Virus record (IMG/VR): IMGVR_UViG_3300047300_000425
Location: 1 to 27,728 of that record
Reading direction: 5' to 3' (one strand)
DNA: 27,728 nt
Origin: a virus
This document shows, piece after piece, positions 20,793 to 27,633 of the stretch. Made by a program: the position numbers and the translations under genes. A model generated the notes under the pieces. The model was not told where the DNA came from. It saw only the letters and a list, made by a program, of their open reading frames with translations, and searched no databases. Within the stretch, counting starts at the first letter, position 1. The number at the start of each line of letters is the position of its first letter.

Positions 20793-21581
20793 TCAGGTAA
20801 CGTTGCCGCTGACGTAGAACGTCTCGCTGCCAATGCACTGCACCATAGCGACACCATAGACGGCAATCGTGCGGCTGCCTGTGGTTGAAGACCCGGCCAA
20901 CCGCAGCGTGGTGCCAGCGCCCTGCGTCAGCGTGATCGTGCTGCCGCTGTTGTTGATGACGGTAAACCAATCGCCAGCCGTAAAGACGCCCGAAGGGATC
21001 GTGGTCGTCGCGGTGACGAGCAGATGCTTGCCAACGTCCGACGCGGCTGCCGTGGTGTTGGTGCTTTGCGGTCGGGTGCGGAAGCCAATTGTATAGGCGC
21101 TTCCGTTGCTGTCCTTGACCGTAGAGGTAGTGTCTATAGCGGTAAGGGTTTTGTTGGTCAGGGTCTGGGTCGCGGTCAGATAGACGCCGTTAGTGACGGT
21201 GCCCGCATTACCCGACACGTCGCCGGTCAGGTTAAACGTAGCGGTCACGCCGGTGATCGTACCGCCGGTGATGCTGACGTTATTGAAGTTCTGCGAAGCC
21301 AGCGTGCCGTAAGTGGCGATGTTATCGACCGTCCATTGAAGCACGTCGTCGGCGTCCTTGAGGACGACCTTGTAGCTGGCCGCCGTCGTGAACCACAGAT
21401 TGCATTCGCCGCGACTGTCGAGAATGACCGGGTTCGTATTCGGCGTGTTGGCCGACGCGTCAGTAAACGTCGCCAGCGGCGTGGTCGTGCCAGCGGCGTA
21501 GGTGTAGACCTTACCACCAACCAGAGGCGTGCCGTCAGCAGCGAAGAACTGCGCTTTCGGTTCAGGTGCAAGAACGGCCAT
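20793..21581 (-). CDS. tail fibre / tailspike-type protein with virion-binding N-terminus
   Basis: The 262-aa protein starts with the phage fibre/tailspike N-terminal pattern: QFFAADGTPLVGGKVYTYAAGTTTPLATF, NTNPVILDSRGECNLWF and YKVVLKDADDVLQW (about 10-85). The remainder is beta-rich, with NVSITGGTITGVT and a C-terminal module (about 185-255, WFTVINNSGSTITLTQGAG). No lyase or hydrolase domain is visible, and it is short for a tailspike. It probably attaches to the tail and helps bind the host, or is an adaptor for another fibre. GAGG lies 8 nt before the ATG. Confidence 0.75.
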   Translation of the reverse strand: MAVLAPEPKAQFFAADGTPLVGGKVYTYAAGTTTPLATFTDASANTPNTNPVILDSRGECNLWFTTAASYKVVLKDADDVLQWTVDNIATYGTLASQNFNNVSITGGTITGVTATFNLTGDVSGNAGTVTNGVYLTATQTLTNKTLTAIDTTSTVKDSNGSAYTIGFRTRPQSTNTTAAASDVGKHLLVTATTTIPSGVFTAGDWFTVINNSGSTITLTQGAGTTLRLAGSSTTGSRTIAVYGVAMVQCIGSETFYVSGNVT

Positions 21582-21590
21582 ATGCTAACC

Positions 21591-22238
21591 TCAGTTGATG
21601 TTGTTCGTTACCGTCAAGATGACGGATGGAATTGCCGGCACTGGGCTTGACGACGCGATGCTGACAATCTGACAGCCAGTGTCGTCCGTAGACCAAACCA
21701 GTTCAAAATAATCGCCTGCGTTCATAGGTACCACAAAATTCCATGCGGCGACAGCCGCCGCGTTGCTGCCTTGCAAAGTGACTTGCGTAGCGGAATTGGC
21801 GGCGTCCACGCCGTTGACGCGGTACCAAATGTAGACCTGTTTAGCTGTCGCGCTGGACTTTTGAAGCTGAAGCGAGAACTGAAAGTTGTACGTGCCGATG
21901 CGGTCCACGTAGACCCGCGACGTCGGGCTGCCAATATATGCGCCGCTAGTCAGCGCTGTAGAATTGAGCGTGATCGGATATGCCGTGTTAATTGCGGCGG
22001 CGCTCTGCGTGGTGGTATCGTAGAACGAGCCGTAACGGTGGTCGCTCATCTGCGGCGTATAGGTCGGCGCCAAATCCTGCCCGTAAGACGAACTAGCCGA
22101 AGAGTTGGCCTGACCAGCACCGGCGATGTTGAACAGATTGAAAAAGAACCGATACCATTCGCGGCTGATGAACCCGTCTTTTCCAATTGCAATCGGAACG
22201 CGTGACGCTGGAATGTTGGTTAGCTGATTATCAGGCAT
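21591..22238 (-). CDS. C1q/TNF-like appendage protein, tail-needle (gp26) position
   Basis: A 215-aa protein with a short N-terminal block (RVPIAIGKDGFISREWYRFFFNLFN, about 14-38) often found at the start of phage appendage proteins, then a beta jelly-roll candidate (about 70-215: YIGSPTSRVYVDRIGTYNFQFSLQLQ, VYIWYRVNGVDAANSATQVTL, DYFELVW). This pattern fits the C1q/TNF fold. It directly follows the gp10-like gene, the position of needle gene 26 in P22. It lacks the long coiled-coil shaft of gp26, so it may be a fibre or plug instead. It overlaps the gp10-like gene by 8 bp. Confidence 0.6.
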   Translation of the reverse strand: MPDNQLTNIPASRVPIAIGKDGFISREWYRFFFNLFNIAGAGQANSSASSSYGQDLAPTYTPQMSDHRYGSFYDTTTQSAAAINTAYPITLNSTALTSGAYIGSPTSRVYVDRIGTYNFQFSLQLQKSSATAKQVYIWYRVNGVDAANSATQVTLQGSNAAAVAAWNFVVPMNAGDYFELVWSTDDTGCQIVSIASSSPVPAIPSVILTVTNNIN

Positions 22239-23766
22239 TGGTGCCGCTCAACATCAGTTCCGCACCCGTCAGGTAGACCCGCACCGGATCGCTGCCCGAC
22301 ACTTCGTAGACGCGGTCACGCAGCTTGAGCGACATGCCGAGGCGGCGCCAGATGACGCGGGTGCCGGTCGCGCCGATGCGGCCCATAGAGGCCCAATGTT
22401 CGTTCGACCATGTATGACCGCCATCGTCCGACCAGCGCAGCATGACCTGTGGGTCATCGCCAAGGCCCGTGCTGATGCCGGTGCCCGTCTCGCATTCAAG
22501 CTGAAGCGAATGGTGCGCTGTACGCTTGAGATTATTCTGGCCGGTCGGCAGCGCGCGCCACGACCGCAGCCACCGCTGGGGAATGCCGTTGTCTTCAAAC
22601 ACGTCAAGATTGAATATGTAGATGTTGCCGTTGGCGTAATCGCCGACGATGATGTTGCCCTGATAGTTGCATTGGCAATTGCTGCGGTGGCGCGAAAAAG
22701 CACCCGACACGCCGGTTGGATTGACGAACGTAAAACTATCAAAGAACGCAGTAGGTTCAAACGCGGTTCGCTCGAATGCCCCTTCAGGCGCGACCTGCGC
22801 CGAATACGACGAACGCTGATGCCATGCGCCGGTCGCTACGTCGAAGACCCAAGTCTCGTCGGCGGACGGGAACGAGATGACGTAGAAGGCGTGGCCGTCC
22901 TGCTGGTAGGTGTAGGCGACCGCGTCCGACATATCCAGATAGTTCTGAATGCGCCATTCGATTGCGTGCGTCGAGATGCGCTGCGCGGTGTAGCCGATGG
23001 CGCGGTAGATGATGCCCTGACCGCGTGCGTCGGCGCCCAGCCAGAACACGGTGTTGTCCAGCTTGGCGATGGAGTGCGGCGCGACGCAGCCGATTTCGTT
23101 AAACGCACCTTGGATCGGCGCCAACGGAAAGTCCTGACCGCCGGCGTTGTACCAGACTTCGGTGCTTTCCGTGCCGAATACCCAGCATTCACGGTGGTCA
23201 ACGATCAAGCCGACAACGCCGTCTGGGCTGCCTTCGGCGCTGGCGAAGTCCAGCGGATCAATCTGAAAGCCGTCAAGAAGCTGCGTCACCCAGATGCGCT
23301 GGCTGTTCGGCTCGTTGAATACAAAGTAGCCGTCGAGGTATCCGACCGTCACGGCGCCGGGGAAGTCAGGGTCGGTGATCTGACCAAACGTATTGGTCGG
23401 CTCATCGTAAATGAACGCGTCCGGATTGCAGGCAAAAAAGATTTGCGAACCGTTATCAGCGATTGATACGGGCCCGGTGCCGGTGACATCGCCTAGCTTG
23501 ATCGGCGTACCGTTCAAGCTTTCGACCTTATAGACTTCGAACCCCGACACGACGTAATAGTCGCTGCCATTGGTCTGATGCGCCCACAGCCCACGGATCG
23601 GCCCAGAACCGATTGTTTGAAGAAACTGCAAGCCCGGCGCTCGGTTAAGAAACGCGGGCATCATACCACCTTCCGGAACAATTTCCGGAAAAAGGTTGAT
23701 CATCCGGTTAGCGGCGGCGTTGACGCTTCGGGCGACATACGCCGACCCAAGGATCGGCGACTGCAT
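22231..23766 (-). CDS. P22 gp10-like packaged DNA stabilisation / tail hub protein
   Basis: The 511-aa protein is a beta-propeller-like tail factor of the gp10 family: MQSPILGSAYVARSVNAAANR then MINLFPEIVPEGG, PAFLNRAPGL, repeated strand pairs (GLWAHQTNGSDYYVVSGFEVY, FFACNPDAFIYDE, GYFVFNEPNSQRIWVTQLLDG) and SPDGVVGLIVDHRECWVFG. In P22, gp10 joins gp4 to close the portal after packaging. The length is near the P22 protein (about 470). The start codon shares its A with the gp4-like stop (TAATG). Confidence 0.85.
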   Translation of the reverse strand: MQSPILGSAYVARSVNAAANRMINLFPEIVPEGGMMPAFLNRAPGLQFLQTIGSGPIRGLWAHQTNGSDYYVVSGFEVYKVESLNGTPIKLGDVTGTGPVSIADNGSQIFFACNPDAFIYDEPTNTFGQITDPDFPGAVTVGYLDGYFVFNEPNSQRIWVTQLLDGFQIDPLDFASAEGSPDGVVGLIVDHRECWVFGTESTEVWYNAGGQDFPLAPIQGAFNEIGCVAPHSIAKLDNTVFWLGADARGQGIIYRAIGYTAQRISTHAIEWRIQNYLDMSDAVAYTYQQDGHAFYVISFPSADETWVFDVATGAWHQRSSYSAQVAPEGAFERTAFEPTAFFDSFTFVNPTGVSGAFSRHRSNCQCNYQGNIIVGDYANGNIYIFNLDVFEDNGIPQRWLRSWRALPTGQNNLKRTAHHSLQLECETGTGISTGLGDDPQVMLRWSDDGGHTWSNEHWASMGRIGATGTRVIWRRLGMSLKLRDRVYEVSGSDPVRVYLTGAELMLSGTNA

Positions 23767-24476
23767 TAATAGTTCCCAGCGTAGATGTTGAACCGCTGAC
23801 GAGTGGCGACAAGGCTATACGGCATTGCCATGATGTTGTTCGGGTTATTGATGCGCTTCAGGTTGCGTTTTGAGGTCATGGCGATGCGCGACACTTGCGG
23901 GGTCGGCTCAACGCCAAACTCCGGTGCGAGTTCGCAGGCCAGATTATAGCGGAACGCCCGCAAATAACCCGGCGGGAAATGCAGTTCAGTGGACAGCGTG
24001 GCGGGCTGCGTCAGTTCCTCAACGGAAATGAGGTGCCATTCCAAAGCGCGGGTCGGCTTCGGATAGACGTACATCTCAACGTCGGGGTACGTGTTGTTGA
24101 CGAAGATCACCTGCGGGTAGGTCGAAGTCACGGTCTTGACCGCGATCCCGTCGTACTGCTGCTGGTTGATGAACTTGATGCCGTAGCTGACACCCGTGCC
24201 GGGGTCTTTGTAGTACGTGCTGTAGTCCAGCAGGACCGGCCGGTTGCCGACAAAGTCGCCCGTAGGCCCAAGCGTGCGCTTCAGTTCGCCAGCCGGCCAA
24301 GTGAACACCTGATCTTGCGTTGCGAAAACTGACAGCCGTTCTGTGTTCCAGCTATCAATCATCTGGTTCATCGCAGTCAAGCTGTCCTGCGAGATTTCGG
24401 CTGATGGCGTTTCGCCTTCGGCCAGTACGCCCAGAAGACGCAGTGAACCGTTAATGATGTCACCAGCCGTAGTCAT
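23766..24476 (-). CDS. P22 gp4-like head completion / tail accessory factor
   Basis: The 236-aa protein begins TTAGDIINGSLRLLGVLAEGE and continues SLTAMNQMIDSWNTERLSVF, the helical pattern at the start of gp4-type head completion proteins, which bind the portal's lower face. It then has FTWPAGELKRTLGP and a C-terminal helical part (PPGYLRAFRYNLACELAPEFG). It is longer than P22 gp4 (about 166 aa), with an insertion around residues 60-150. AGGAAG lies about 9 nt before the ATG. It is directly upstream of the gp10-like gene, as in P22. Confidence 0.85.
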   Translation of the reverse strand: MTTAGDIINGSLRLLGVLAEGETPSAEISQDSLTAMNQMIDSWNTERLSVFATQDQVFTWPAGELKRTLGPTGDFVGNRPVLLDYSTYYKDPGTGVSYGIKFINQQQYDGIAVKTVTSTYPQVIFVNNTYPDVEMYVYPKPTRALEWHLISVEELTQPATLSTELHFPPGYLRAFRYNLACELAPEFGVEPTPQVSRIAMTSKRNLKRINNPNNIMAMPYSLVATRQRFNIYAGNY

Positions 24477-24479
24477 TTA

Positions 24480-24665
24480 TCAGTCTTCCTGCGGTGCCTG
24501 ACGCGGTCGGCCACGGGGGCGAGGCGCCATTTCGTTGACCGGCTCTTCTTCAGCCGCGTCTGGATCATATCGCATCCAGCCATAGTTTTCATCACAAATC
24601 GCTTCGTCTTCCGAAATTGCGACCTTGGCGCCGTGCTTGGGATGAACGAGATAAATTACAGCCAT
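24480..24665 (-). CDS. small acidic protein next to head genes, 61 aa
   Basis: The product MAVIYLVHPKHGAKVAISEDEA then NYGWMRYDPDAAEEEPVNE ends in a Pro/Arg tail (RPRGRPRQAPQED). Short proteins beginning with a VYLxHPxHG-like stretch and ending in a YDP segment are common between coat and tail genes of other phages, to my knowledge without a defined role. AGGTGAT precedes the ATG. It ends 4 bp before the gp4-like gene. Confidence 0.65.
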   Translation of the reverse strand: MAVIYLVHPKHGAKVAISEDEAICDENYGWMRYDPDAAEEEPVNEMAPRPRGRPRQAPQED

Positions 24666-24684
24666 ATATCACCTGTAAGTAGAC

Positions 24685-24708
24685 GGCCCCGGCCGTGAAG
24701 CCGGGGCC
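24685..24708 (-). other. intercistronic hairpin after the decoration candidate
   Basis: A perfect 9-bp inverted repeat (GGCCCCGGC at 24685-24693, GCCGGGGCC at 24700-24708) with a 6-nt loop. Read on the minus strand, no T run follows, so it is a weak terminator at best. It may act as a 3' stabiliser for the preceding message. Confidence 0.6.
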
Positions 24709-24714
24709 AATCCA

Positions 24715-25128
24715 TTATGCGATGCGGTACAGGGTCCACGTCGTTGCGCCGGTCTTGCGCGCGCGGAAAAGCTGCGCAGTACCAGCGGTGGCAACGACAG
24801 TAGCCAGACCAACGATGGTCCAGCCGGTGCCAGCCACCAGAGTGATCACGCCCGACGACGAACCGTCAACGTTGATCACCGACAGGTCGAACGTGCTGCC
24901 AATCTTGGCGCTCGACAGAGCGCTGGCTTCAAGGTCAGCAACAGCCGGCAGGGTGTACGAAGCAGCCGAGGTGCCGGGCGAACCCAGCAGGATGCCCGAA
25001 GTGACCTGCGTCGGGGTCAGAGTAGCGGTGACCGTAGCAGTCGCCGGAGCGGGAGCGTAGCCCATCAACGGTTCGTTGATGTTGCCGTCGCCGTACTGGT
25101 AGCCACCAGCGCCATTGGGAAGAGGCAT
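24715..25128 (-). CDS. putative head decoration / structural beta protein, 137 aa
   Basis: The N-terminus MPLPNGAGGYQYGDGNINEP is Gly/Asn-rich and flexible. The rest (residues 30-137) is Ala/Thr/Val-rich beta: SAASYTLPAVADLEASALSS, STFDLSVINVDGSSSGVITL, GTGWTIVGLATVV and TTWTLYRIA. It lies directly after the coat gene, with hairpins on both sides and a strong AGGAGAT site, the expected place for an abundant decoration protein. Its C-terminal module resembles the end of the tail fibre at 20793-21581. Decoration is inferred from position and composition, not from homology. Confidence 0.6.
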   Translation of the reverse strand: MPLPNGAGGYQYGDGNINEPLMGYAPAPATATVTATLTPTQVTSGILLGSPGTSAASYTLPAVADLEASALSSAKIGSTFDLSVINVDGSSSGVITLVAGTGWTIVGLATVVATAGTAQLFRARKTGATTWTLYRIA

Positions 25129-25150
25129 AGTAAATCTCCTAACTAGAAGT

Positions 25151-25172
25151 GCCCCCGACCGAAGCCGGGGGC
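25151..25172 (-). other. hairpin with UUCG tetraloop after the coat gene
   Basis: On the minus strand, GCCCCCGGC (25172-25164) pairs with GTCGGGGGC (25159-25151), including one G-U, around the loop TTCG. This C(UUCG)G loop is unusually stable in RNA. The downstream sequence (ACTTCTAGTT) is not a T run. On the plus strand the wobble becomes an A-C mismatch, which suggests the structure is maintained for the minus-strand RNA. Confidence 0.65.
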
Positions 25173-25181
25173 GGTATCAGA

Positions 25182-26390
25182 TTAACCCCAGAGGCGGGTA
25201 GCCATCTGCGGACGGATCGTGCTGTAGCCGTACAGAACGTCGATACGGCAAGGCATACGGTCGTTGTTGATGTCGTACTGACGGACAACGCGGAGCGAGA
25301 TGCCGTTGTGGACCTGACGCGAGGCCATATCCACGCCGTTCGGCATGAGAAGGTCGGCCGTTGCGAAGGTAATCGCGTCCTTGTGGTAGACGAGGTTCTG
25401 CGGGTACTGCGTCGAAGCAGCGCCGACGAACACGACAGCCTTGCTGTTGCCCGGCAGGCTATCGACGGTAGCAAGCGCATGGCTGGCCGAGTAGATCGGG
25501 GCCACGGTGATGCTGCCAGCGCCCGAACCGTTCAGCGTTACGTCAGCCAGAGCGACGAACTGGAACAGCGAACCGGTGCTTTCGCGGGTCTGCGGGTTGA
25601 CCATGTAGCAGTCAGCCACGGTGAACACGTCGCCAGCCTTGATGGTGCCGCTTGCACCAGCACCGGTGATGGTGATGGTGGTGGCGCCTTCCGAGGTGAC
25701 AGCGGCCGAGGTGGTGCCGCCGGTTGCGGTACGCGAACCGGTGGTGAACTGCTTGATCGACTGCGACATGTTGATTTCTTCGAAACCAAGCACGCCGGTG
25801 CCCATCAAGCCGTTCTTAAACTGACGGCTGATGGTGTCGGTCGGGTTGAACAGCCCCTTCAGACCTTCGACGAGGCCAGCGTTGGCAGCCGGGTTAACGG
25901 TTGCGTAGCGCGGCGACATCACGGCGGCGTTTTCGTTCAGCTTTTGCTGGGCAGCAAGCAGAACGGCCGAGGTGCCCGGCGTGGTGCCCGGAGTACCGAC
26001 CGAGTTGCCGATGGTCTTGAACGCGTTGGCGACGTCAGCGTCGATGCTGGCGGCAAGCTGCGAGATACGCGGCTTGAGGACGCGCTCGGCGAAGTCGTCA
26101 AGCTGCATGCTCAGTTCGGCGGTGGTGAAGTTCACACCGATATGCTTCTGCGACGAAACCGACAGCGTGGTGTACTGTTCGTTGTCGTCCTGCACCTGAA
26201 GGGCAGCACCATCGGTCACCAGAGCGCGGTCCGGCAGGCGGATGCGCAGGGTCGAGCCGATCTTGGCGCCTTCAACGGCGAAGCTGTCGTCGTACTGACG
26301 GTTGACGTTGCGGGTCAGAACAAGATTATTCTCAAGGATTTCGAGGGCCTTGCGAGTAATCATGTCGATAGTAAGAATGCTATTGGACAT
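25182..26390 (-). CDS. major capsid protein, P22 coat family
   Basis: The 402-aa protein resembles the P22 gp5 coat family: MSNSILTIDMITRKALEILENN then LVLTRNVNRQYDDSFA, KIGSTLRIRLPDRALVTDG (about 43-61), HIGVNFTTAELSMQLDDFAERVLKPRISQLA and the later GLVEGLKGLFNPTDTISRQ and SRQVHNGISLRVVRQYDINND. The central part (about 185-330) would carry the inserted domain. It would form the capsid shell with the scaffold encoded just upstream. The length is close to P22 coat (430). GGGA lies about 10 nt before the ATG, a modest site for so abundant a product. Confidence 0.92.
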   Translation of the reverse strand: MSNSILTIDMITRKALEILENNLVLTRNVNRQYDDSFAVEGAKIGSTLRIRLPDRALVTDGAALQVQDDNEQYTTLSVSSQKHIGVNFTTAELSMQLDDFAERVLKPRISQLAASIDADVANAFKTIGNSVGTPGTTPGTSAVLLAAQQKLNENAAVMSPRYATVNPAANAGLVEGLKGLFNPTDTISRQFKNGLMGTGVLGFEEINMSQSIKQFTTGSRTATGGTTSAAVTSEGATTITITGAGASGTIKAGDVFTVADCYMVNPQTRESTGSLFQFVALADVTLNGSGAGSITVAPIYSASHALATVDSLPGNSKAVVFVGAASTQYPQNLVYHKDAITFATADLLMPNGVDMASRQVHNGISLRVVRQYDINNDRMPCRIDVLYGYSTIRPQMATRLWG

Positions 26391-26405
26391 GGGTTAAATC
26401 CCTAT

Positions 26406-27197
26406 TCAGCGGTTGCGTAGTGCCTCGTACTTCTTGATCTGCCGCTGCCGTTCCGCTTCGATCCATTCCGACGTAGACATGTTTTTCACGCTGCGCGGGT
26501 CTGTAGTATCAAATGCGGGCGTTCCAGAGGAACGGGCAGTAACAGGTGCAATCGGTGCCGGGGCGGTCGAAGTTCTTTTAACCGGCGGATTTGAGGACAT
26601 TGCTGCCTCAATCTTTCCGATTTCTTTTGCCTGCAAGATCGGGCTTAAACGCGCGATGCGGTCCGCTTCCTTCGGATTTGAACCCAGATAGTACAATACG
26701 TCTGGGCCTATGTCCGAGGCTTGGATGCTTTGCGCCATCACTTCCGTAACGGGAAGGTTCGGGTTGTAGGCGACTTGGTCGAAGTCGTCGTACTTATCCC
26801 GCGCCTGCTCTTCACGGTCGTGATAGGAATTGAGCAATTCGGCTTGCTGTCGGGCGGCATCGCGCCGTGCCAGCAGTTCTTCCGCCTTACGTTCGGCCAA
26901 AGCCTCTGCGTAATCTTCGTAAGAACTAAACTGCTCCGGATACAGGTCAGGGGCGGCATCTGCTGCCTGACGGGCCTGTGCTTCCGCAGCCTTTTGAGCC
27001 TGCTCACGTTCCCATTTACGCTGTTCTCTTGCGAGGCGCTTGCCGACAATGGCGTCAAGTTCTTCTTGTGTGAAGGTCTTGGACGCTTCAGGTTCAGCAG
27101 GCGTTTCCGGCGTCGTGTTTTCTTCAGGCTGGATTGCTGCCGTGGCTTCCAGTTCTGGCGCGGAGGCATCCGCTTCAATAGGGACTTCAGCGTCCAT
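26406..27197 (-). CDS. scaffolding protein
   Basis: The 263-aa protein is acidic at the N-terminus (DAEVPIEADASAPELEATAA) and highly helical in the centre (GKRLAREQRKWEREQAQKAAEAQ, EDYAEALAERKAEELL). It has a Pro/Thr linker near 205-230 and ends in a basic helix (EWIEAERQRQIKKYEALRNR), as expected for a scaffold whose C-terminal helix binds coat. It directly precedes the coat gene, as gene 8 does in P22. GAGGAG lies 7 nt before the ATG. It would leave or be degraded before DNA packaging. It is the first gene after the operator-bearing promoter. Confidence 0.85.
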   Translation of the reverse strand: MDAEVPIEADASAPELEATAAIQPEENTTPETPAEPEASKTFTQEELDAIVGKRLAREQRKWEREQAQKAAEAQARQAADAAPDLYPEQFSSYEDYAEALAERKAEELLARRDAARQQAELLNSYHDREEQARDKYDDFDQVAYNPNLPVTEVMAQSIQASDIGPDVLYYLGSNPKEADRIARLSPILQAKEIGKIEAAMSSNPPVKRTSTAPAPIAPVTARSSGTPAFDTTDPRSVKNMSTSEWIEAERQRQIKKYEALRNR

Positions 27198-27244
27198 GTC
27201 TAACTCCTCAGAGTTCCCGGTGAACCTCGCCGGTACGGTTGTAG

Positions 27245-27276
27245 GTCAAATTACAACAGATGTTGTAGTTTGACAA
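27245..27276 (-). promoter_or_regulatory. late promoter overlapped by a 30-bp operator-like dyad
   Basis: On the minus strand TTGTCA (27276-27271) and TAATTT (27253-27248) are 17 bp apart. Positions 27245-27258 (GTCAAATTACAACA) and 27261-27274 (TGTTGTAGTTTGAC) are inverted repeats of 14 bp with one mismatch around a 2-bp centre, spanning the promoter from -35 to -10. There is no T run after it, so it is not an intrinsic terminator. A bound regulator would block polymerase. It lies 48 bp before the scaffold ATG. Confidence 0.6.
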
Positions 27277-27285
27277 TATCTAGCC

Positions 27286-27633
27286 CTAAGCCTTGACAAG
27301 CGCCCATGCGCAAGCGGCTTCGTCCCAATCGTATGATTTGCCATCAGCAGGGCGCGGAACTGGCGCGCTCCAAAGGCAAGTATCTTCGTCCAGTGTCCAT
27401 GACGGAAACGGCTGGGGCGGAATAAAGGCATCACGGTCCACGTCGTAGGTGTAGCCGATGCCAGCAAAATTCTTGCGCAACGGGCGTCCTTCAGGATGCT
27501 GACCGCCAAACGTGTTGTAAGATGTCTGGACGAACAGCGCAGGATCGCCGAAAAGGCCGGTGTCGATGACATCCTGTTCAATGACCAGCACTTCAGTGAC
27601 GATGCCGTCTTCGACTTTAGCAAAGTGGCTCAT
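27286..27633 (-). CDS. small phage structural protein, 115 aa
   Basis: The product has MSHFAKVEDGIVTEVLVIEQD at the N-terminus, then FVQTSYNTFGGQHPEGRPLR, GIGYTYDVDRDAFIPPQPFPSW and a C-terminus DGKSYDWDEAACAWALVKA. Proteins with the FIPPxPxxSW and YxWDEAxxxW pattern are recurrent among tail-fibre genes of marine and other phages; function unproven. The start overlaps the stop of the upstream fibre-like gene as ATGA. It lies between the presumed portal side and the scaffold promoter. Confidence 0.75.
   Translation of the reverse strand: MSHFAKVEDGIVTEVLVIEQDVIDTGLFGDPALFVQTSYNTFGGQHPEGRPLRKNFAGIGYTYDVDRDAFIPPQPFPSWTLDEDTCLWSAPVPRPADGKSYDWDEAACAWALVKA

Noticed and set aside
22396-23466. 356-codon plus-strand frame opposite the gp10-like gene
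   Set aside because: Antisense to a well-supported tail protein; no ribosome-binding site or motif.
23671-23690. Two TTCCGGAA palindromes 12 bp apart
   Set aside because: They encode the PEIVPE stretch of the gp10-like protein, where repeated Pro-Glu codons explain them; no promoter elements are nearby.
25149-26420. 423-codon plus-strand frame opposite the coat gene
   Set aside because: It is antisense to the P22-type coat protein and its translation is low in hydrophobic core, rich in Arg/Gly/Val and without motifs; a codon-bias shadow.
27245-27274. Dyad as an intrinsic terminator of the fibre unit
   Set aside because: The arms are AT-rich and no T run follows on the minus strand; the fit to a promoter with operator is better.
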